Assembly (NCBI RefSeq): GCF_000426065.1
Contig: NZ_KE384491.1
Coordinates: 639,003-703,002, forward strand
Direction: 5' to 3'
DNA: 64,000 nt
Origin: Mycobacterium sp. URHD0025
GTDB lineage: Bacteria > Actinomycetota > Actinomycetes > Mycobacteriales > Mycobacteriaceae
Every line of letters begins with the position of its first letter. The first letter of the stretch is position 1. This document shows positions 50,482 to 59,004 of this stretch, piece after piece. The position numbers were made by a program, and so were the translations under genes. Below the pieces are notes generated by a model. That model was given only the letters and a program-made list of their open reading frames with translations. It ran no database searches and was not told the DNA's origin.

Positions 50482-50930
50482 CCTCCACCATCGGTGGCAC
50501 GACCACTCTGGCGTACGACGCCATCGACGTGGGCGATGAGATCACTCCACTCGAGGTGCCCGTCACCACCACCCTGATCGTGGCGGGCGCCATTGCGTCG
50601 CGCGATTACATGCCGGTCCATCACGATCGCGATTTCGCGACCGGGCAGGGGTCGCCGGACATCTTCCTCAACATCCTGACCACCAACGGTCTGTGCGTGA
50701 AGTTCCTGCATGACTGGGCCGGTCCCGAGGCGATGCTCAAGCGGTTGTCGATCCGGCTCGGTGTACCGGCATTCCCGAACGATCCGCTGCGCTTCACCGG
50801 CAGCGTCGAAGCCAAGTCCATCGCCGACGGCGAGGGACTGGTCGAAGTGTCGCTGAAGGGAACCAACAGCCTGGGTGATCACGTCTCGGGCACCGCGGTG
50901 CTGAGCCTTCTCGAAGGTGTTCGGGAGTGA
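50478..50930 (+). CDS. MaoC-like hydratase, ChsH1-like
   Basis: 150 residues. A complete hydratase motif with D43 and H48 (ASRDYMPVHHDRDFA) and SPDIFLNILTTNGLCVKFL is the pattern of ChsH1-type hydratases, the catalytic partner of the non-catalytic ChsH2 MaoC domain. Overlaps (ATGA, GTGA) with both neighbours show tight coupling. It should hydrate the enoyl-CoA formed by the ChsE-like ACAD. Confidence 0.87.
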   Translation: MTSTIGGTTTLAYDAIDVGDEITPLEVPVTTTLIVAGAIASRDYMPVHHDRDFATGQGSPDIFLNILTTNGLCVKFLHDWAGPEAMLKRLSIRLGVPAFPNDPLRFTGSVEAKSIADGEGLVEVSLKGTNSLGDHVSGTAVLSLLEGVRE

Positions 50931-52093
50931 GCGGCATCGGCGGAAAGGCGGCGCTTGCCGGAATCGGCCAGACCGAGTTCTCCAAGGAGTCCGGTCGCAC
51001 CGAGATGCAACTGGCCTGCGAGGCAGTCAAGGCCGCGATCGCCGACGCGGGGTTACACCCGTCCGATATCGACGGCATGGTGACCTTCACCGTCGACGAG
51101 AACGAAGAGATCGAGGTCGCCCGCAACGTCGGCATCCAGAATCTGTCGTTCTTCACCAGGGTTCCGCACGGCGGCGGCGCTGCGGCCGGCACCGTGATGC
51201 AGGCGGCGATGGCCGTGGCAACGGGCGCCGCTGAAGCCGTGGTGTGCTACCGGGCCTTCAACGAGCGTTCGGGTTTCCGATTCGGTGGTGCCGGCCGCCA
51301 ACCTGGGGTCACCCCGCTGTGGATGGCGCCGTACGCCCCGTTCGGTTTCATGACGCCCGCCGCCTGGGTGTCCCTGCATGCGCAGCGCTACATGTCCACC
51401 TACGGTGTGACCAACGCCGACTTCGGCAAGATCTCGGTGATCGACCGCAAGCATGCGGCCAAGAACCCCGATGCCTGGTTCTACGGGAAGCCGATCACCA
51501 TCGAGGAGCATCAGCAGTCACGCTGGATCGTCGAGCCCGTGGTCCGGCTGCTGGACTGCTGTCAGGAAAGCGATGGTGGGGTCGCGATGGTGGTGACCAG
51601 TGTGGAGCGGGCCCGTGACCTGCCGCACCCGCCAGCGGTCATCACCGCGGCGGCCCAGGGCGCCGCCTACGACGGTGAGGTGATGACCAGCTACTACCGC
51701 GACGACATCACCGGACTGCCGGAAATGGGTGTGGTCGGCAACAAACTGTGGGGTGACTCCGGACTCAAGCCCGCCGACATCTCCACGGCCTTCCTCTATG
51801 ACCATTTCACTCCGTTCGTCTTCACCCAGCTCGAGGAACTCGGGTTCTGCGGGCGGGGAGAGGCCAAGGATTTCGTCGACGTCGACGAGCTCTCGGTCGG
51901 CGGTCGCATGCCCATCAACACCAACGGCGGTCTGCTCGGCGAGGCCTACATCCACGGGATGAACGGCATCACCGAGGGAGTCCGGCAGATCCGCGGCACG
52001 TCCCACAATCAGGTGGACGGCGTCGAACACGTGCTGGTGACGTCAGGGACCGGCGTTCCCACCAGCGGCCTGATCTTGGCACCGGTCCACTAG
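50927..52093 (+). CDS. Ltp2-like thiolase-fold aldolase
   Basis: 388 residues from a GTG that overlaps the ChsH1-like stop. It has the thiolase fold but no nucleophilic cysteine: the corresponding loop is VPHGGGAAAGTV (79-90). Tyrosine-containing FLYDHFTPFVF and the NGGLLGEAYIHGMNGITEGVRQIRG C-terminal half match Ltp2, which uses tyrosines for retro-aldol cleavage of a 3-hydroxy side chain, releasing propionyl-CoA. With the DUF35 protein at 48933 it completes the igr-like set. Confidence 0.86.
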   Translation: MSGIGGKAALAGIGQTEFSKESGRTEMQLACEAVKAAIADAGLHPSDIDGMVTFTVDENEEIEVARNVGIQNLSFFTRVPHGGGAAAGTVMQAAMAVATGAAEAVVCYRAFNERSGFRFGGAGRQPGVTPLWMAPYAPFGFMTPAAWVSLHAQRYMSTYGVTNADFGKISVIDRKHAAKNPDAWFYGKPITIEEHQQSRWIVEPVVRLLDCCQESDGGVAMVVTSVERARDLPHPPAVITAAAQGAAYDGEVMTSYYRDDITGLPEMGVVGNKLWGDSGLKPADISTAFLYDHFTPFVFTQLEELGFCGRGEAKDFVDVDELSVGGRMPINTNGGLLGEAYIHGMNGITEGVRQIRGTSHNQVDGVEHVLVTSGTGVPTSGLILAPVH

Positions 52094-52107
52094 TAGTCTG
52101 GCGCCCT

Positions 52108-52704
52108 ATGACGGAAGCGACGGCCGCCGACACCCGAGAGATCATCATCTCGGCGGCCTTCGCCTGCTTTCGCACCCGCGGCCTCGCCAAAACCACCATC
52201 GTGGACATAGCGCGCGCTGCCGAAGTCTCCCGAAGCACCATTTACGAGTACTTCAAGGACAAGGAATCCGTTGTCGAGGCCTGCGCCGAGGCCGCCTCGC
52301 AGCGCTTCTACCGCAACATGGCCAAGGCCATCGACCGCCACGGCGGCAGCACATTAGAAGGCAAGCTGGTGCGCGCGGCGGTGTTCGTCTGTCAGGCCCG
52401 CCGGGTCGTCGAACCCGAGGTGTACTTCGATCAGCAGGAGGTGAACCTCATGCTGACCAAGAACGCCGCCACCCTGCTTCAGGAGTGCTCGGAGTTCATC
52501 GCACCGTACCTGTCCGCAGCGCGGCACACCGGCGAGGTCCGCTACGACATCGACATACCGTCCGCTGCGGAGTGGTTCTCGCGGATGTTGTTCTCGCTGT
52601 TCACCACTCCATCGGCACTCATCGACAACGACGATGCGGTCGCCGAATTCGTAAGACCTTACGCCGTCCAGGGTTTCAGCGGAGGTCGTCCGCCCAGACG
52701 CTGA
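52108..52704 (+). CDS. TetR-family transcriptional regulator
   Basis: 198 residues. Helix-turn-helix at about 25-55: LAKTTIVDIARAAEVSRSTIYEYFKDKESV. The C-terminal all-helical part lacks the KstR-type segments, so it is a different subfamily from the protein at 11737. It starts 14 bp after the Ltp2-like gene and is probably co-transcribed with the igr-like operon, so it is likely to regulate that operon and perhaps the divergent aldehyde dehydrogenase through the dyad at 45.84 kb. Confidence 0.86.
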   Translation: MTEATAADTREIIISAAFACFRTRGLAKTTIVDIARAAEVSRSTIYEYFKDKESVVEACAEAASQRFYRNMAKAIDRHGGSTLEGKLVRAAVFVCQARRVVEPEVYFDQQEVNLMLTKNAATLLQECSEFIAPYLSAARHTGEVRYDIDIPSAAEWFSRMLFSLFTTPSALIDNDDAVAEFVRPYAVQGFSGGRPPRR

Positions 52705-52746
52705 CACCAAGATCAGCGAGTACGGTGATCCGCGCCGCACCCGTAT

Positions 52747-52784
52747 GAAAATATATATTCTCAACTATGAGATCGATTAATATC
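52747..52784. promoter_or_regulatory. Island operator, four half-sites, upstream of the unknown protein at 52810
   Basis: GAAAAT, 4 bp, ATTCTC, 6 bp, GAGATC, 4 bp, AATATC: four half-sites (5/6, 6/6, 4/6, 4/6) in alternating orientation with 4-6-4 spacing. The stretch is very AT-rich in a 105-bp gap and ends 25 bp before the ATG at 52810. Together with 20674-20711 it is the clearest example of the extended array. Confidence 0.65.
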
Positions 52785-52809
52785 AAACCCACACAGGCAA
52801 GGGGCGATC

Positions 52810-53367
52810 ATGACAGTGGTAACTGCCAAGTCCGACGAGAGCAGAATGCAATCCGAGCGCGGCTACGCTACCCCGCACCGCTTGGTGGTCTTTGCCAGCA
52901 GTTCCGGCGATGCCGCCGAGTTCGCCGGCGGGCTCATTTTCGATCGCGTCGGAGCAGGCTGGGAAGTGAGGATCCATCTCGCCGCCGACACCCCCAAAGA
53001 CGAACGCACGCTGCGCATCCTCGGCATCAAGAGCCGGATGCGCTCAGCCCGCTTCGATCCGGCTGATTGGCCCGACTCAATACTGATCGGCGCGGACGTC
53101 TACAGCACCCAACCCGACATACGCCGCATCTTCAACGCGGCCTCGCGCCGGCCGCAAACTGAGGTCGCGATGTGGGGTGGCAATTGGCCTGGCGACCTCG
53201 AGCCCGGTACCGGCATCGTCGAACACCGGCTGAGTATCGCGGCACGCGCCTTCAAGGTGCACGCCATCGCATCCGCAGGCCTCGACCGGTCCATCGATCC
53301 TGCTGAACAATTCCTCGGCGGCCAGCGCCGCGTCCGCACTGTAGCGCCGCTGCTGCCACCCGCCTGA
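52810..53367 (+). CDS. Protein of unknown function, operator-controlled
   Basis: 185 residues, not recognised. The middle looks like a small alpha/beta domain (RLVVFASSSGDAAEFAGGLI, GWEVRIHLAADTP, DSILIGADVYSTQPDIRRIF), without signal peptide or membrane helix. A hydrophobic strand followed by SSSGD suggests a Rossmann-like or flavodoxin-like nucleotide fold, but no named motif is complete. It has its own promoter with a strong four-half-site operator and an AGGGG ribosome site, and stands alone between the TetR gene and the convergent P450 (6-bp gap). Its tight control argues for a real role in the island. Confidence 0.75.
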   Translation: MTVVTAKSDESRMQSERGYATPHRLVVFASSSGDAAEFAGGLIFDRVGAGWEVRIHLAADTPKDERTLRILGIKSRMRSARFDPADWPDSILIGADVYSTQPDIRRIFNAASRRPQTEVAMWGGNWPGDLEPGTGIVEHRLSIAARAFKVHAIASAGLDRSIDPAEQFLGGQRRVRTVAPLLPPA

Positions 53368-53373
53368 CCCCGA

Positions 53374-54606
53374 TCAGCCCAGCCGTCGGACCGGAACGTT
53401 CGCCCAGCCGCAGACATTCGACATCGCCACTCGACGCAGCCCGTCGCGATCCACCTCGTAGTCGGGGAGCACATCCAGCAATGCGTCGAGTGCGATGCGA
53501 CTCTCCATCCGCGCCAGCGCCGCACCGAGGCAGCTGTGCACACCGTACCCGAATGCGAGGTTGAAGCCCATCTTGCGCTCGCGGTCGATGTCGAGCCGGT
53601 CCGGGTCCGGGAAAATGCGCTCGTCCCTGGTCGCGGCCGCGGTGAGCAGCAGCACCACACTGTCCCGCGGGATCGTGGTGCCGTGCAACGTCACATCGCG
53701 CGTCGCGGTGCGTACCTGGTACTGCGACGGAGCTTGATAGCGCAGCAGTTCTTCGATAGCTGCCGGTATCTTGCTGCGGTCCGCTCGCAGCGCCTGCCAC
53801 TGTTCGGGAAAATCCGCGAAGGCCACGATGGCGTTGCCGACGAGCTTGGTGACGGTCTCGGCGCCGGCACCGCCGAGCAGTGTTGCGAATCCCGCGATAT
53901 CGACGTCGGTCAGCTTCTCGACCACACCGTCACGTTCGATCTCGGTCTCGATGAGCCGGCTGATCATGTCGTCTCGCGGGTCCGCGCGGCGCTGTTGAAT
54001 CAGCTTGTAGTAGTACACGCCGGTGTTCATGGAGGCTTCGAGCCCCTCTGGCGGAACGATGATTTCGCCCACCCGCCGCTCCAGCAACAGATCTAGCCAC
54101 CGCCGGATCTGTTCGCGATCCTCCTTGGGTACCCCGAGCATGGTGGTGATCACCTCATTGGGGAACAACGCGGAGAAGTCGGCGACGACATCGAACGACC
54201 GCGGATCGACTGCATCGATGCGCTCGCAGATCTTCTCGTGCACCATGTCTTCCAACGAAGCGATCGCGCGCGGAGTGAACACGTTGCTGACCAGCTTGCG
54301 CATCTTCTGGTGTTCGGGTGGATCCATCGAGATGATCACTTTGGGCGGTGGGATCGCACCGTCGTGAGCCTTGACCGCGTCAAGCGTGGCGCCCTTGGCC
54401 GACGAGTAAGTCTCGTGATCCTTGGTCGCGGGGGCCACGTCCTCATATCTGCTCAGCGCCCAGAAGTCCCACTTCTCGTTGTAGTACACCGGCGCCTCGT
54501 CGCGCAGCCGCCGGAAGGTCTCGTACGCGCCGTTGAAGAATTCCGTGGAGAAGGGATCGAACTCCACATTCCCCTGGGCTGTGGTCGAGGTGCGTGGTGC
54601 ATTCAC
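53374..54606 (-). CDS. Cytochrome P450
   Basis: 410 residues from a GTG overlapping the CoA-transferase stop (GTGA). I-helix GGAGAETVTK (residues 245-254, catalytic Thr251), ExxR in EELLRY and haem loop FGYGVHSCLG with Cys359. DPPEHQKMRKLVSNVFTPRAIASLE is typical of actinobacterial steroid- and terpenoid-active P450s. It differs clearly from the P450 at 45923, so two different positions are probably hydroxylated. Ferredoxin and reductase genes are not in the window. Confidence 0.88.
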   Translation of the reverse strand: MNAPRTSTTAQGNVEFDPFSTEFFNGAYETFRRLRDEAPVYYNEKWDFWALSRYEDVAPATKDHETYSSAKGATLDAVKAHDGAIPPPKVIISMDPPEHQKMRKLVSNVFTPRAIASLEDMVHEKICERIDAVDPRSFDVVADFSALFPNEVITTMLGVPKEDREQIRRWLDLLLERRVGEIIVPPEGLEASMNTGVYYYKLIQQRRADPRDDMISRLIETEIERDGVVEKLTDVDIAGFATLLGGAGAETVTKLVGNAIVAFADFPEQWQALRADRSKIPAAIEELLRYQAPSQYQVRTATRDVTLHGTTIPRDSVVLLLTAAATRDERIFPDPDRLDIDRERKMGFNLAFGYGVHSCLGAALARMESRIALDALLDVLPDYEVDRDGLRRVAMSNVCGWANVPVRRLG

Positions 54607-55808
54607 AGGATGGCTCCGGATTCCTTGTACTTCTCGATCGTTTCCCACGCCAGGCCGGCGTCGAGTAGCACCTCTTCGGTGTGCTGGCCGTGCTCAGGCG
54701 CTCCTGGTGGCACCACCGCCTGTTCGTCGAACTGCACCGGGTTGGTCGGCAGCACGTAGGGCGCGCCGTTCATCGTCGCGGTCTGTGCCACATAGCCGTT
54801 CGCGGTCACAGCAGGATCCATGCACAACTCGCCCGGCGTCTGCACGATGCCCCACGCTCCGGACAGACCGGCCAGTGCCTCGCGCCATTCGGCAAGAGTC
54901 CGCTGCACAAAAGCCTCGTCGAGAAGCTGGATCAGCTGCACCCGATTCTCATAGCGCGACGCGGATTCGGCGAACCGCGGGTCGTCGATCAACTCCGGCA
55001 GCCCGACGGCGTGCATCGCCTCCGGGTAGAACTTGTCGAGTTGTAGCATCATCAGTTGCACATACCGGTCATCTTTGGTGCGGTACGTCCCGACCAGCGG
55101 ATTGGGCGCATCGGCATGGCCGTAGTTCGGGATCGACGTGCCGCCGTGAATCTGGCTGACCGCCACATCCGGACTGAGATTCCATGCGGCCAAAGCCAAC
55201 AGCGAAACATCGACCACCGAGCCTTCCCCCGTGGTCGCCTTCCGGTACAGCGCAGCGGCGATCCCGCCGGCAATCGTCATCCCGCCGAGCAGATCTCCGA
55301 AGGCAGGCCGGGAGCGCACCAGGTCGTCGCCCTCTTCCGTCAGCATGGTGGCGATCCCGCCACGAGCCCAATAGGACACCCCGTCATATCCCGGCTTGTC
55401 CGCATCCGGGCCCTTGGGACCGTGGCCGGAACCTCGCACGTACACGATCCCCGGGTTGGCAGATCGGATGTCATCTACGTCGATGCCGAGCTTCTTGCGC
55501 CGCTCGGGCAAGTAACTGGTCAGGAATACGTCGCAGGTCTTCGAGAGCTCACGCACGACCTCCTGCCCGCCGAAGGTGCTCAAGTCGACGCCGATCGACT
55601 TCTTGCCTCGGTTCGGGATCTCGATCATGTAGTTGACCGAACCTCCGCCCTCGTCGACGATGCCCATCGTGACAAGACCGCGCTGCGGATCACCGCCGTC
55701 ACGCGGTTCTACCTTGATGACCTCGGCTCCCCACTCAGCCAGGACGGCACCGGCCGACGGCACGAACGTCCAGGCCGCGACCTCCAACACGCGTACCCCG
55801 TCAAGCAC
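54603..55808 (-). CDS. CaiB/BaiF family CoA-transferase or alpha-methylacyl-CoA racemase
   Basis: 401 residues, single-domain family III CoA-transferase. It starts MLDGVRVLEVAAWTFVPSAGAVLAEWGAEV, shown in part, and contains the active-site aspartate region RPAFGDLLGGMTIAGGIAAALYRK and GSVVDVSLL. It could load CoA on a P450 product or racemise a 2-methylacyl-CoA as Mcr does for cholesterol side chains. It is upstream of, and coupled to, the P450; the promoter faces the ligase gene at 56039 with two island operators between. Confidence 0.87.
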   Translation of the reverse strand: MLDGVRVLEVAAWTFVPSAGAVLAEWGAEVIKVEPRDGGDPQRGLVTMGIVDEGGGSVNYMIEIPNRGKKSIGVDLSTFGGQEVVRELSKTCDVFLTSYLPERRKKLGIDVDDIRSANPGIVYVRGSGHGPKGPDADKPGYDGVSYWARGGIATMLTEEGDDLVRSRPAFGDLLGGMTIAGGIAAALYRKATTGEGSVVDVSLLALAAWNLSPDVAVSQIHGGTSIPNYGHADAPNPLVGTYRTKDDRYVQLMMLQLDKFYPEAMHAVGLPELIDDPRFAESASRYENRVQLIQLLDEAFVQRTLAEWREALAGLSGAWGIVQTPGELCMDPAVTANGYVAQTATMNGAPYVLPTNPVQFDEQAVVPPGAPEHGQHTEEVLLDAGLAWETIEKYKESGAIL

Positions 55809-55860
55809 CTTGCGAGTGGAAATCGTGTCCTCCCATGATCGTGGTGTGGCAGCAGGCTGC

Positions 55861-55888
55861 GATAACGCTTGTTCTCAACAGTGAGAAT
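55861..55888. promoter_or_regulatory. Island operator, three half-sites, CoA-transferase side
   Basis: GATAAC, 4 bp, GTTCTC, 6 bp (AACAGT), GAGAAT. Extended, the inner dyad reads TTCTCA, four bases, TGAGAA and is perfect. It lies 53 bp upstream of the CoA-transferase start (55808, minus) in the 230-bp gap to the ligase. Confidence 0.68.
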
Positions 55889-56000
55889 GACACTTTCTAA
55901 TCTGTTTGTAAACACACGTCGGCGTGCCGCCCAATGGAGCAGAGCGAATGCCAGATGCCAGCCTTCACAAAGCTTCAGCGTAGTGAATGTCAGACCGGTG

Positions 56001-56016
56001 GAGAATATTTATTCTC
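56001..56016. promoter_or_regulatory. Island operator, perfect pair, ligase side
   Basis: GAGAAT, ATTT, ATTCTC: both half-sites perfect with 4-bp spacing, ending 22 bp before the ligase ATG (56039). With the site at 55861 this gives each divergent gene its own operator, in contrast to shared single sites in the shorter gaps. Confidence 0.72.
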
Positions 56017-56038
56017 ACATTCGGTATCGTCGATACTC

Positions 56039-57652
56039 ATGCCGCTCCCACCGATCACCCCAACCGTCCCCGCGCTGGTGCGCTCCTCGGCTGCTCGTTT
56101 CGGGGACAGGCCGTTTCTGATCGCTGGGGACAGAGTCCTCACCTACCGAGAGCTCGATTTGCGGTCCGCGCGACTGGCCATGAACCTCGTTTCGATGGGC
56201 CTCGGCAAGGGAGACCACGTCGGCCTGCTCATGCCCAACAGCGTCGAATGGGCGATAAGCTGGTTCGCGGTGACACGGATCGGCGCAGTCGCCGTGCCAC
56301 TGAACACTTTTCACAAAGCCGCCGAGCTCTCCTGGACAGCGCGCCACGCCGATCTGCGCGCCGTACTGGCATGGCCGAGATTTCGCAACCAGAACTTTGT
56401 CGAGCTCCTCGAGGACGCGCTGCCAGGGCTTGCCGACCAGCAGAAACCGGACCGAATCGCAGTCCGGGCCGCTCCCTACTTGCGCAGGGTCGCAGTATGG
56501 GGCGACGCCGACCGCCACTGGGCCACAACTCTATCCGACGAATCAGCATCGCACGGCTTCGACACCGACTTCCTGGTCGACATCGAAGCATGTGTCACAC
56601 CGGCCGATGACGCGATGATCATTTACACCTCTGGGAGCACTGGGGACCCCAAGGCTCCGGTGCACACGCACGGGGTACTCATACGCCAGTCGTACAACCT
56701 GACGTTCACCTATGGAGTGACCGGTAACGAAGTGATGTTCAGCTCGATGCCGTTCTTCTGGGTGGGCGGGCTCATCACCGGATTACACGCGGTTGCCCAC
56801 CACGGCGCCACCCTGGTCACCCAACCCGCATTCGACGCAAGCGAGGCACTCGAACTCATTGAACGTCACCGTGCCACCATCACTTTGGGCTGGCCACAGC
56901 AGGGCAAGACATTGGCCGAACACCCGGACTTCGGAAAGCGGGATCTGAGCTCGGTCCGGCGCACCAGCATGCCCGCGATGGTCGATCCAGAACGGCGACC
57001 TCAAGGACCCAGCGCACTCGGCATGACCGAGCTGTGCGGCAGCCACATCGGTGTCGACCCATACATTGCCCAACCGCCCGAGCGGGCTCAGACCGGTGGC
57101 TGGACAATGGAAGGCCTGGAGCACCTGATCGTCGATCCTGACACGAATACGCCACTGCCCGGCGGCTTCCGCGGCGAGATCTGGGTTCGTGGACGTTCGC
57201 TGATGCAGCGCCTCTACAAGCGCGAACGTGAGGATGTCTTCACCCCAGACGGTTACTACCGCACCGGAGACAGCGGAGTCCGATTCAATGACGGTTGGAT
57301 CGCCTACACGGGACGCCTGGGCGATCTGATCAAGACCGGCGGCGGCACCAATGTCACACCGTCGGAGGTAGAACTGGCACTGTCTGGTTGCGACGGCGTC
57401 TTGGAGGCCTACGTCGTCGGCGCAGAGGATGGTGATCACGGAACGGTTGTCGCGGCGGCCGTGGTGCCCCACGGATCCGCGGTGCTGGACGCACAGGCGC
57501 TCCGCACTCAGCTCCGGGATCGGCTGTCCGCGTATAAGGTCCCGAAGTTCATTTGGGTCACCCACAAGGCGGCACTGCCGTTCACCGCGACCGGGAAAGT
57601 GAAGAAATCCGATCTCGCCCTGCAGTTGAAGGAGTTGCTGGCGCAGCGTTAG
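56039..57652 (+). CDS. Acyl-CoA synthetase (AMP-forming ligase)
   Basis: 537 residues from ATG 56039 (MPLPPITPTVPALV); the frame is open upstream through the operator, which is not coding. Motifs: IIYTSGSTGDPKAPVHTHG (A3, with Ala-Pro replacing the usual Gly-Val), LGMTELCGSH (A5), GYYRTGDSGVRFNDGWIAYTGRLGDLIKTGG (A7-A8) and FTATGKVKKSDL (A10 lysine). It should make an acyl-CoA from a free acid. It stands alone under the perfect operator at 56001. Confidence 0.87.
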   Translation: MPLPPITPTVPALVRSSAARFGDRPFLIAGDRVLTYRELDLRSARLAMNLVSMGLGKGDHVGLLMPNSVEWAISWFAVTRIGAVAVPLNTFHKAAELSWTARHADLRAVLAWPRFRNQNFVELLEDALPGLADQQKPDRIAVRAAPYLRRVAVWGDADRHWATTLSDESASHGFDTDFLVDIEACVTPADDAMIIYTSGSTGDPKAPVHTHGVLIRQSYNLTFTYGVTGNEVMFSSMPFFWVGGLITGLHAVAHHGATLVTQPAFDASEALELIERHRATITLGWPQQGKTLAEHPDFGKRDLSSVRRTSMPAMVDPERRPQGPSALGMTELCGSHIGVDPYIAQPPERAQTGGWTMEGLEHLIVDPDTNTPLPGGFRGEIWVRGRSLMQRLYKREREDVFTPDGYYRTGDSGVRFNDGWIAYTGRLGDLIKTGGGTNVTPSEVELALSGCDGVLEAYVVGAEDGDHGTVVAAAVVPHGSAVLDAQALRTQLRDRLSAYKVPKFIWVTHKAALPFTATGKVKKSDLALQLKELLAQR

Positions 57653-57676
57653 GCGGCGCCGGCCGGCGTCTGACCG

Positions 57677-58072
57677 TCAGTTGTCCTTGCGTGACTCATG
57701 GATACGGACCAGCTCCCGGAAGCCGAGGCTGGGATACAGCGGGACCGGCTGAATCCCCCACTCGTCCTGAGCCGTCTGCTGTCCCGCCGCCTCGGGCCGT
57801 CCTCCTAAGGGGGGACCGCTCATCGGGTAGGGTTGGCGACACTCCAAGGTGTCGTCTGAATACCGGACCTTCAACAGCTCACTACAGATCTCGGTGAGCG
57901 ACAGCGTGGGCCACCCGTACCACAGAGCCAACGCAGGGACCGTGAGAGCCCCCTCAATCACCAGTCCGAAAAGACAGAAGAACAAGCCGCGTTTGAGCCA
58001 CACGTGCATGCGCGCGAAGGCAGGCGGCGTGCCGAGCGGCGGCTCGCTGACTGAAGCGGAACTTTCTGACAC
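57677..58072 (-). CDS. Small membrane-anchored protein of unknown function
   Basis: 131 residues from GTG 58072. It has one long hydrophobic stretch at about residues 28-55 (RGLFFCLFGLVIEGALTVPALALWYG), then a polar C-terminal domain with CSELLKVRY, a second cysteine in LECRQPYPMS and a GIQPVPLYPSLGFREL segment. I do not recognise the family. It is the last gene of a four-gene minus operon coding only for membrane proteins. The extracytoplasmic or cytoplasmic side of the soluble domain cannot be decided from the sequence. Confidence 0.72.
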   Translation of the reverse strand: MSESSASVSEPPLGTPPAFARMHVWLKRGLFFCLFGLVIEGALTVPALALWYGWPTLSLTEICSELLKVRYSDDTLECRQPYPMSGPPLGGRPEAAGQQTAQDEWGIQPVPLYPSLGFRELVRIHESRKDN

Positions 58073-58083
58073 GGCCCTGACTT

Positions 58084-58758
58084 TCAGTCGGCGAAGATCT
58101 CGCGATTGACGGTGTGCAGGTAGGGAATCGCGAGAAATGGCGTGATGTAGAAGATGTTGTAGAGCCACCATCCGATGACCGGGATGGCCGTGCCGGCATA
58201 GCGGACGTCCGCATACATGGTCATGTTCAGGATGTAGCCCAACCAGGCGATGACGCCGAACCAGCACGTGACGACCATCCACTGATGACCCCACCGCTTC
58301 ATCCGGAGGAAGCCGATTGCGGCCGCGATACGCATCGGGAAGACCACCACGATGCACACGATGATCCAGGCCTTCTCCCCCGGAGCACCCGCCCCACCGA
58401 TCCACAGCTCGTTGTAGTGCCAGAAGTAGCCGCCGTCCATGAGGTTGCCCCATGCGGTGAAGATCGTTCTGGTGATCAGGGCATGATTGGCGAAAACATC
58501 CAGGCCCCAACCGATACTGTTGATCGCGGCATCGAGGATGATCACGTACCCGATGAGGGTGACCATCAACGGCCGGACCGACAGTCCCGCCCTTTCCGCC
58601 CGCCGGAACAGCACCACGCCCCGGCAGAAGATCGGTAGACCGATCGGGCCGAGCACCAGTGTGCCCATCAAGACAGAGCCGACGATCAACCAACGGTCCG
58701 CCTGACGCTGGGCTTCGCGGCTCGCGTCGTCATGTTGTTCCAGCGTCTGCACGGACAA
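58084..58758 (-). CDS. Polytopic membrane protein of unknown function
   Basis: 224 residues with about six hydrophobic segments: 25-47, 62-85, 95-115, 128-150, 163-183 and 193-213. Loops hold conserved-looking charged and aromatic residues (WGNLMDGGYFWHYNELW, GFLRMKRWGHQW). The start is TTG 58758, one base after the stop of the upstream microprotein; GTG 58752 is an alternative. No transporter or desaturase motif (no His-box cluster) is complete. Its location suggests a membrane-bound oxidase, isomerase or uptake component for the hydrophobic substrate. Confidence 0.75.
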   Translation of the reverse strand: MSVQTLEQHDDASREAQRQADRWLIVGSVLMGTLVLGPIGLPIFCRGVVLFRRAERAGLSVRPLMVTLIGYVIILDAAINSIGWGLDVFANHALITRTIFTAWGNLMDGGYFWHYNELWIGGAGAPGEKAWIIVCIVVVFPMRIAAAIGFLRMKRWGHQWMVVTCWFGVIAWLGYILNMTMYADVRYAGTAIPVIGWWLYNIFYITPFLAIPYLHTVNREIFAD

Positions 58759-58759
58759 C

Positions 58760-58879
58760 CTACCAATCCCCGACCACGAGCATGTGCAACTGGATGGCGA
58801 ACATCGACAGCAATGCCGTATAGATGACGACTTGAAAGACGATGAGCGCGCGGCGGCGACGCCGGTCCTGTTCGTTCAT
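58760..58879 (-). CDS. 39-residue single-pass membrane microprotein
   Basis: MNEQDRRRRRALIVFQVVIY and then TALLSMFAIQLHMLVVGDW: five arginines followed by a 25-residue hydrophobic helix, giving a predicted cytoplasmic N-terminus. ATG 58879 is preferred over an upstream GTG because it starts 5 bp after the stop of the previous microprotein. It resembles small accessory subunits of membrane complexes. It is co-directional and tightly packed with the other membrane genes. Confidence 0.65.
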   Translation of the reverse strand: MNEQDRRRRRALIVFQVVIYTALLSMFAIQLHMLVVGDW

Positions 58880-58884
58880 CGGGA

Positions 58885-58983
58885 TCAGAACGTCCCGATA
58901 CTGGCAAGTAGCCAGTACCAGAAGGCGACGATACCGATCATCGCGCCCCACGCGAAGGCCAGCCGGACGAGCTCTTGCAACAT
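58885..58983 (-). CDS. 32-residue membrane microprotein, first gene of the membrane operon
   Basis: Translation reads MLQELVRLAFAWGAMIGIVA and then FWYWLLASIGTF, a single helix with three tryptophans. AAGGAAGAGA lies just upstream of ATG 58983. It is too short for usual gene finding, but start, ribosome site, hydrophobic character and 5-bp spacing to the next gene all fit. The triple half-site operator at 59005-59042 is directly upstream, so the microprotein is the first translated product of the transcript. Confidence 0.6.
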   Translation of the reverse strand: MLQELVRLAFAWGAMIGIVAFWYWLLASIGTF

Positions 58984-59004
58984 CGGATCTCTTCCTTCGT
59001 GCTC

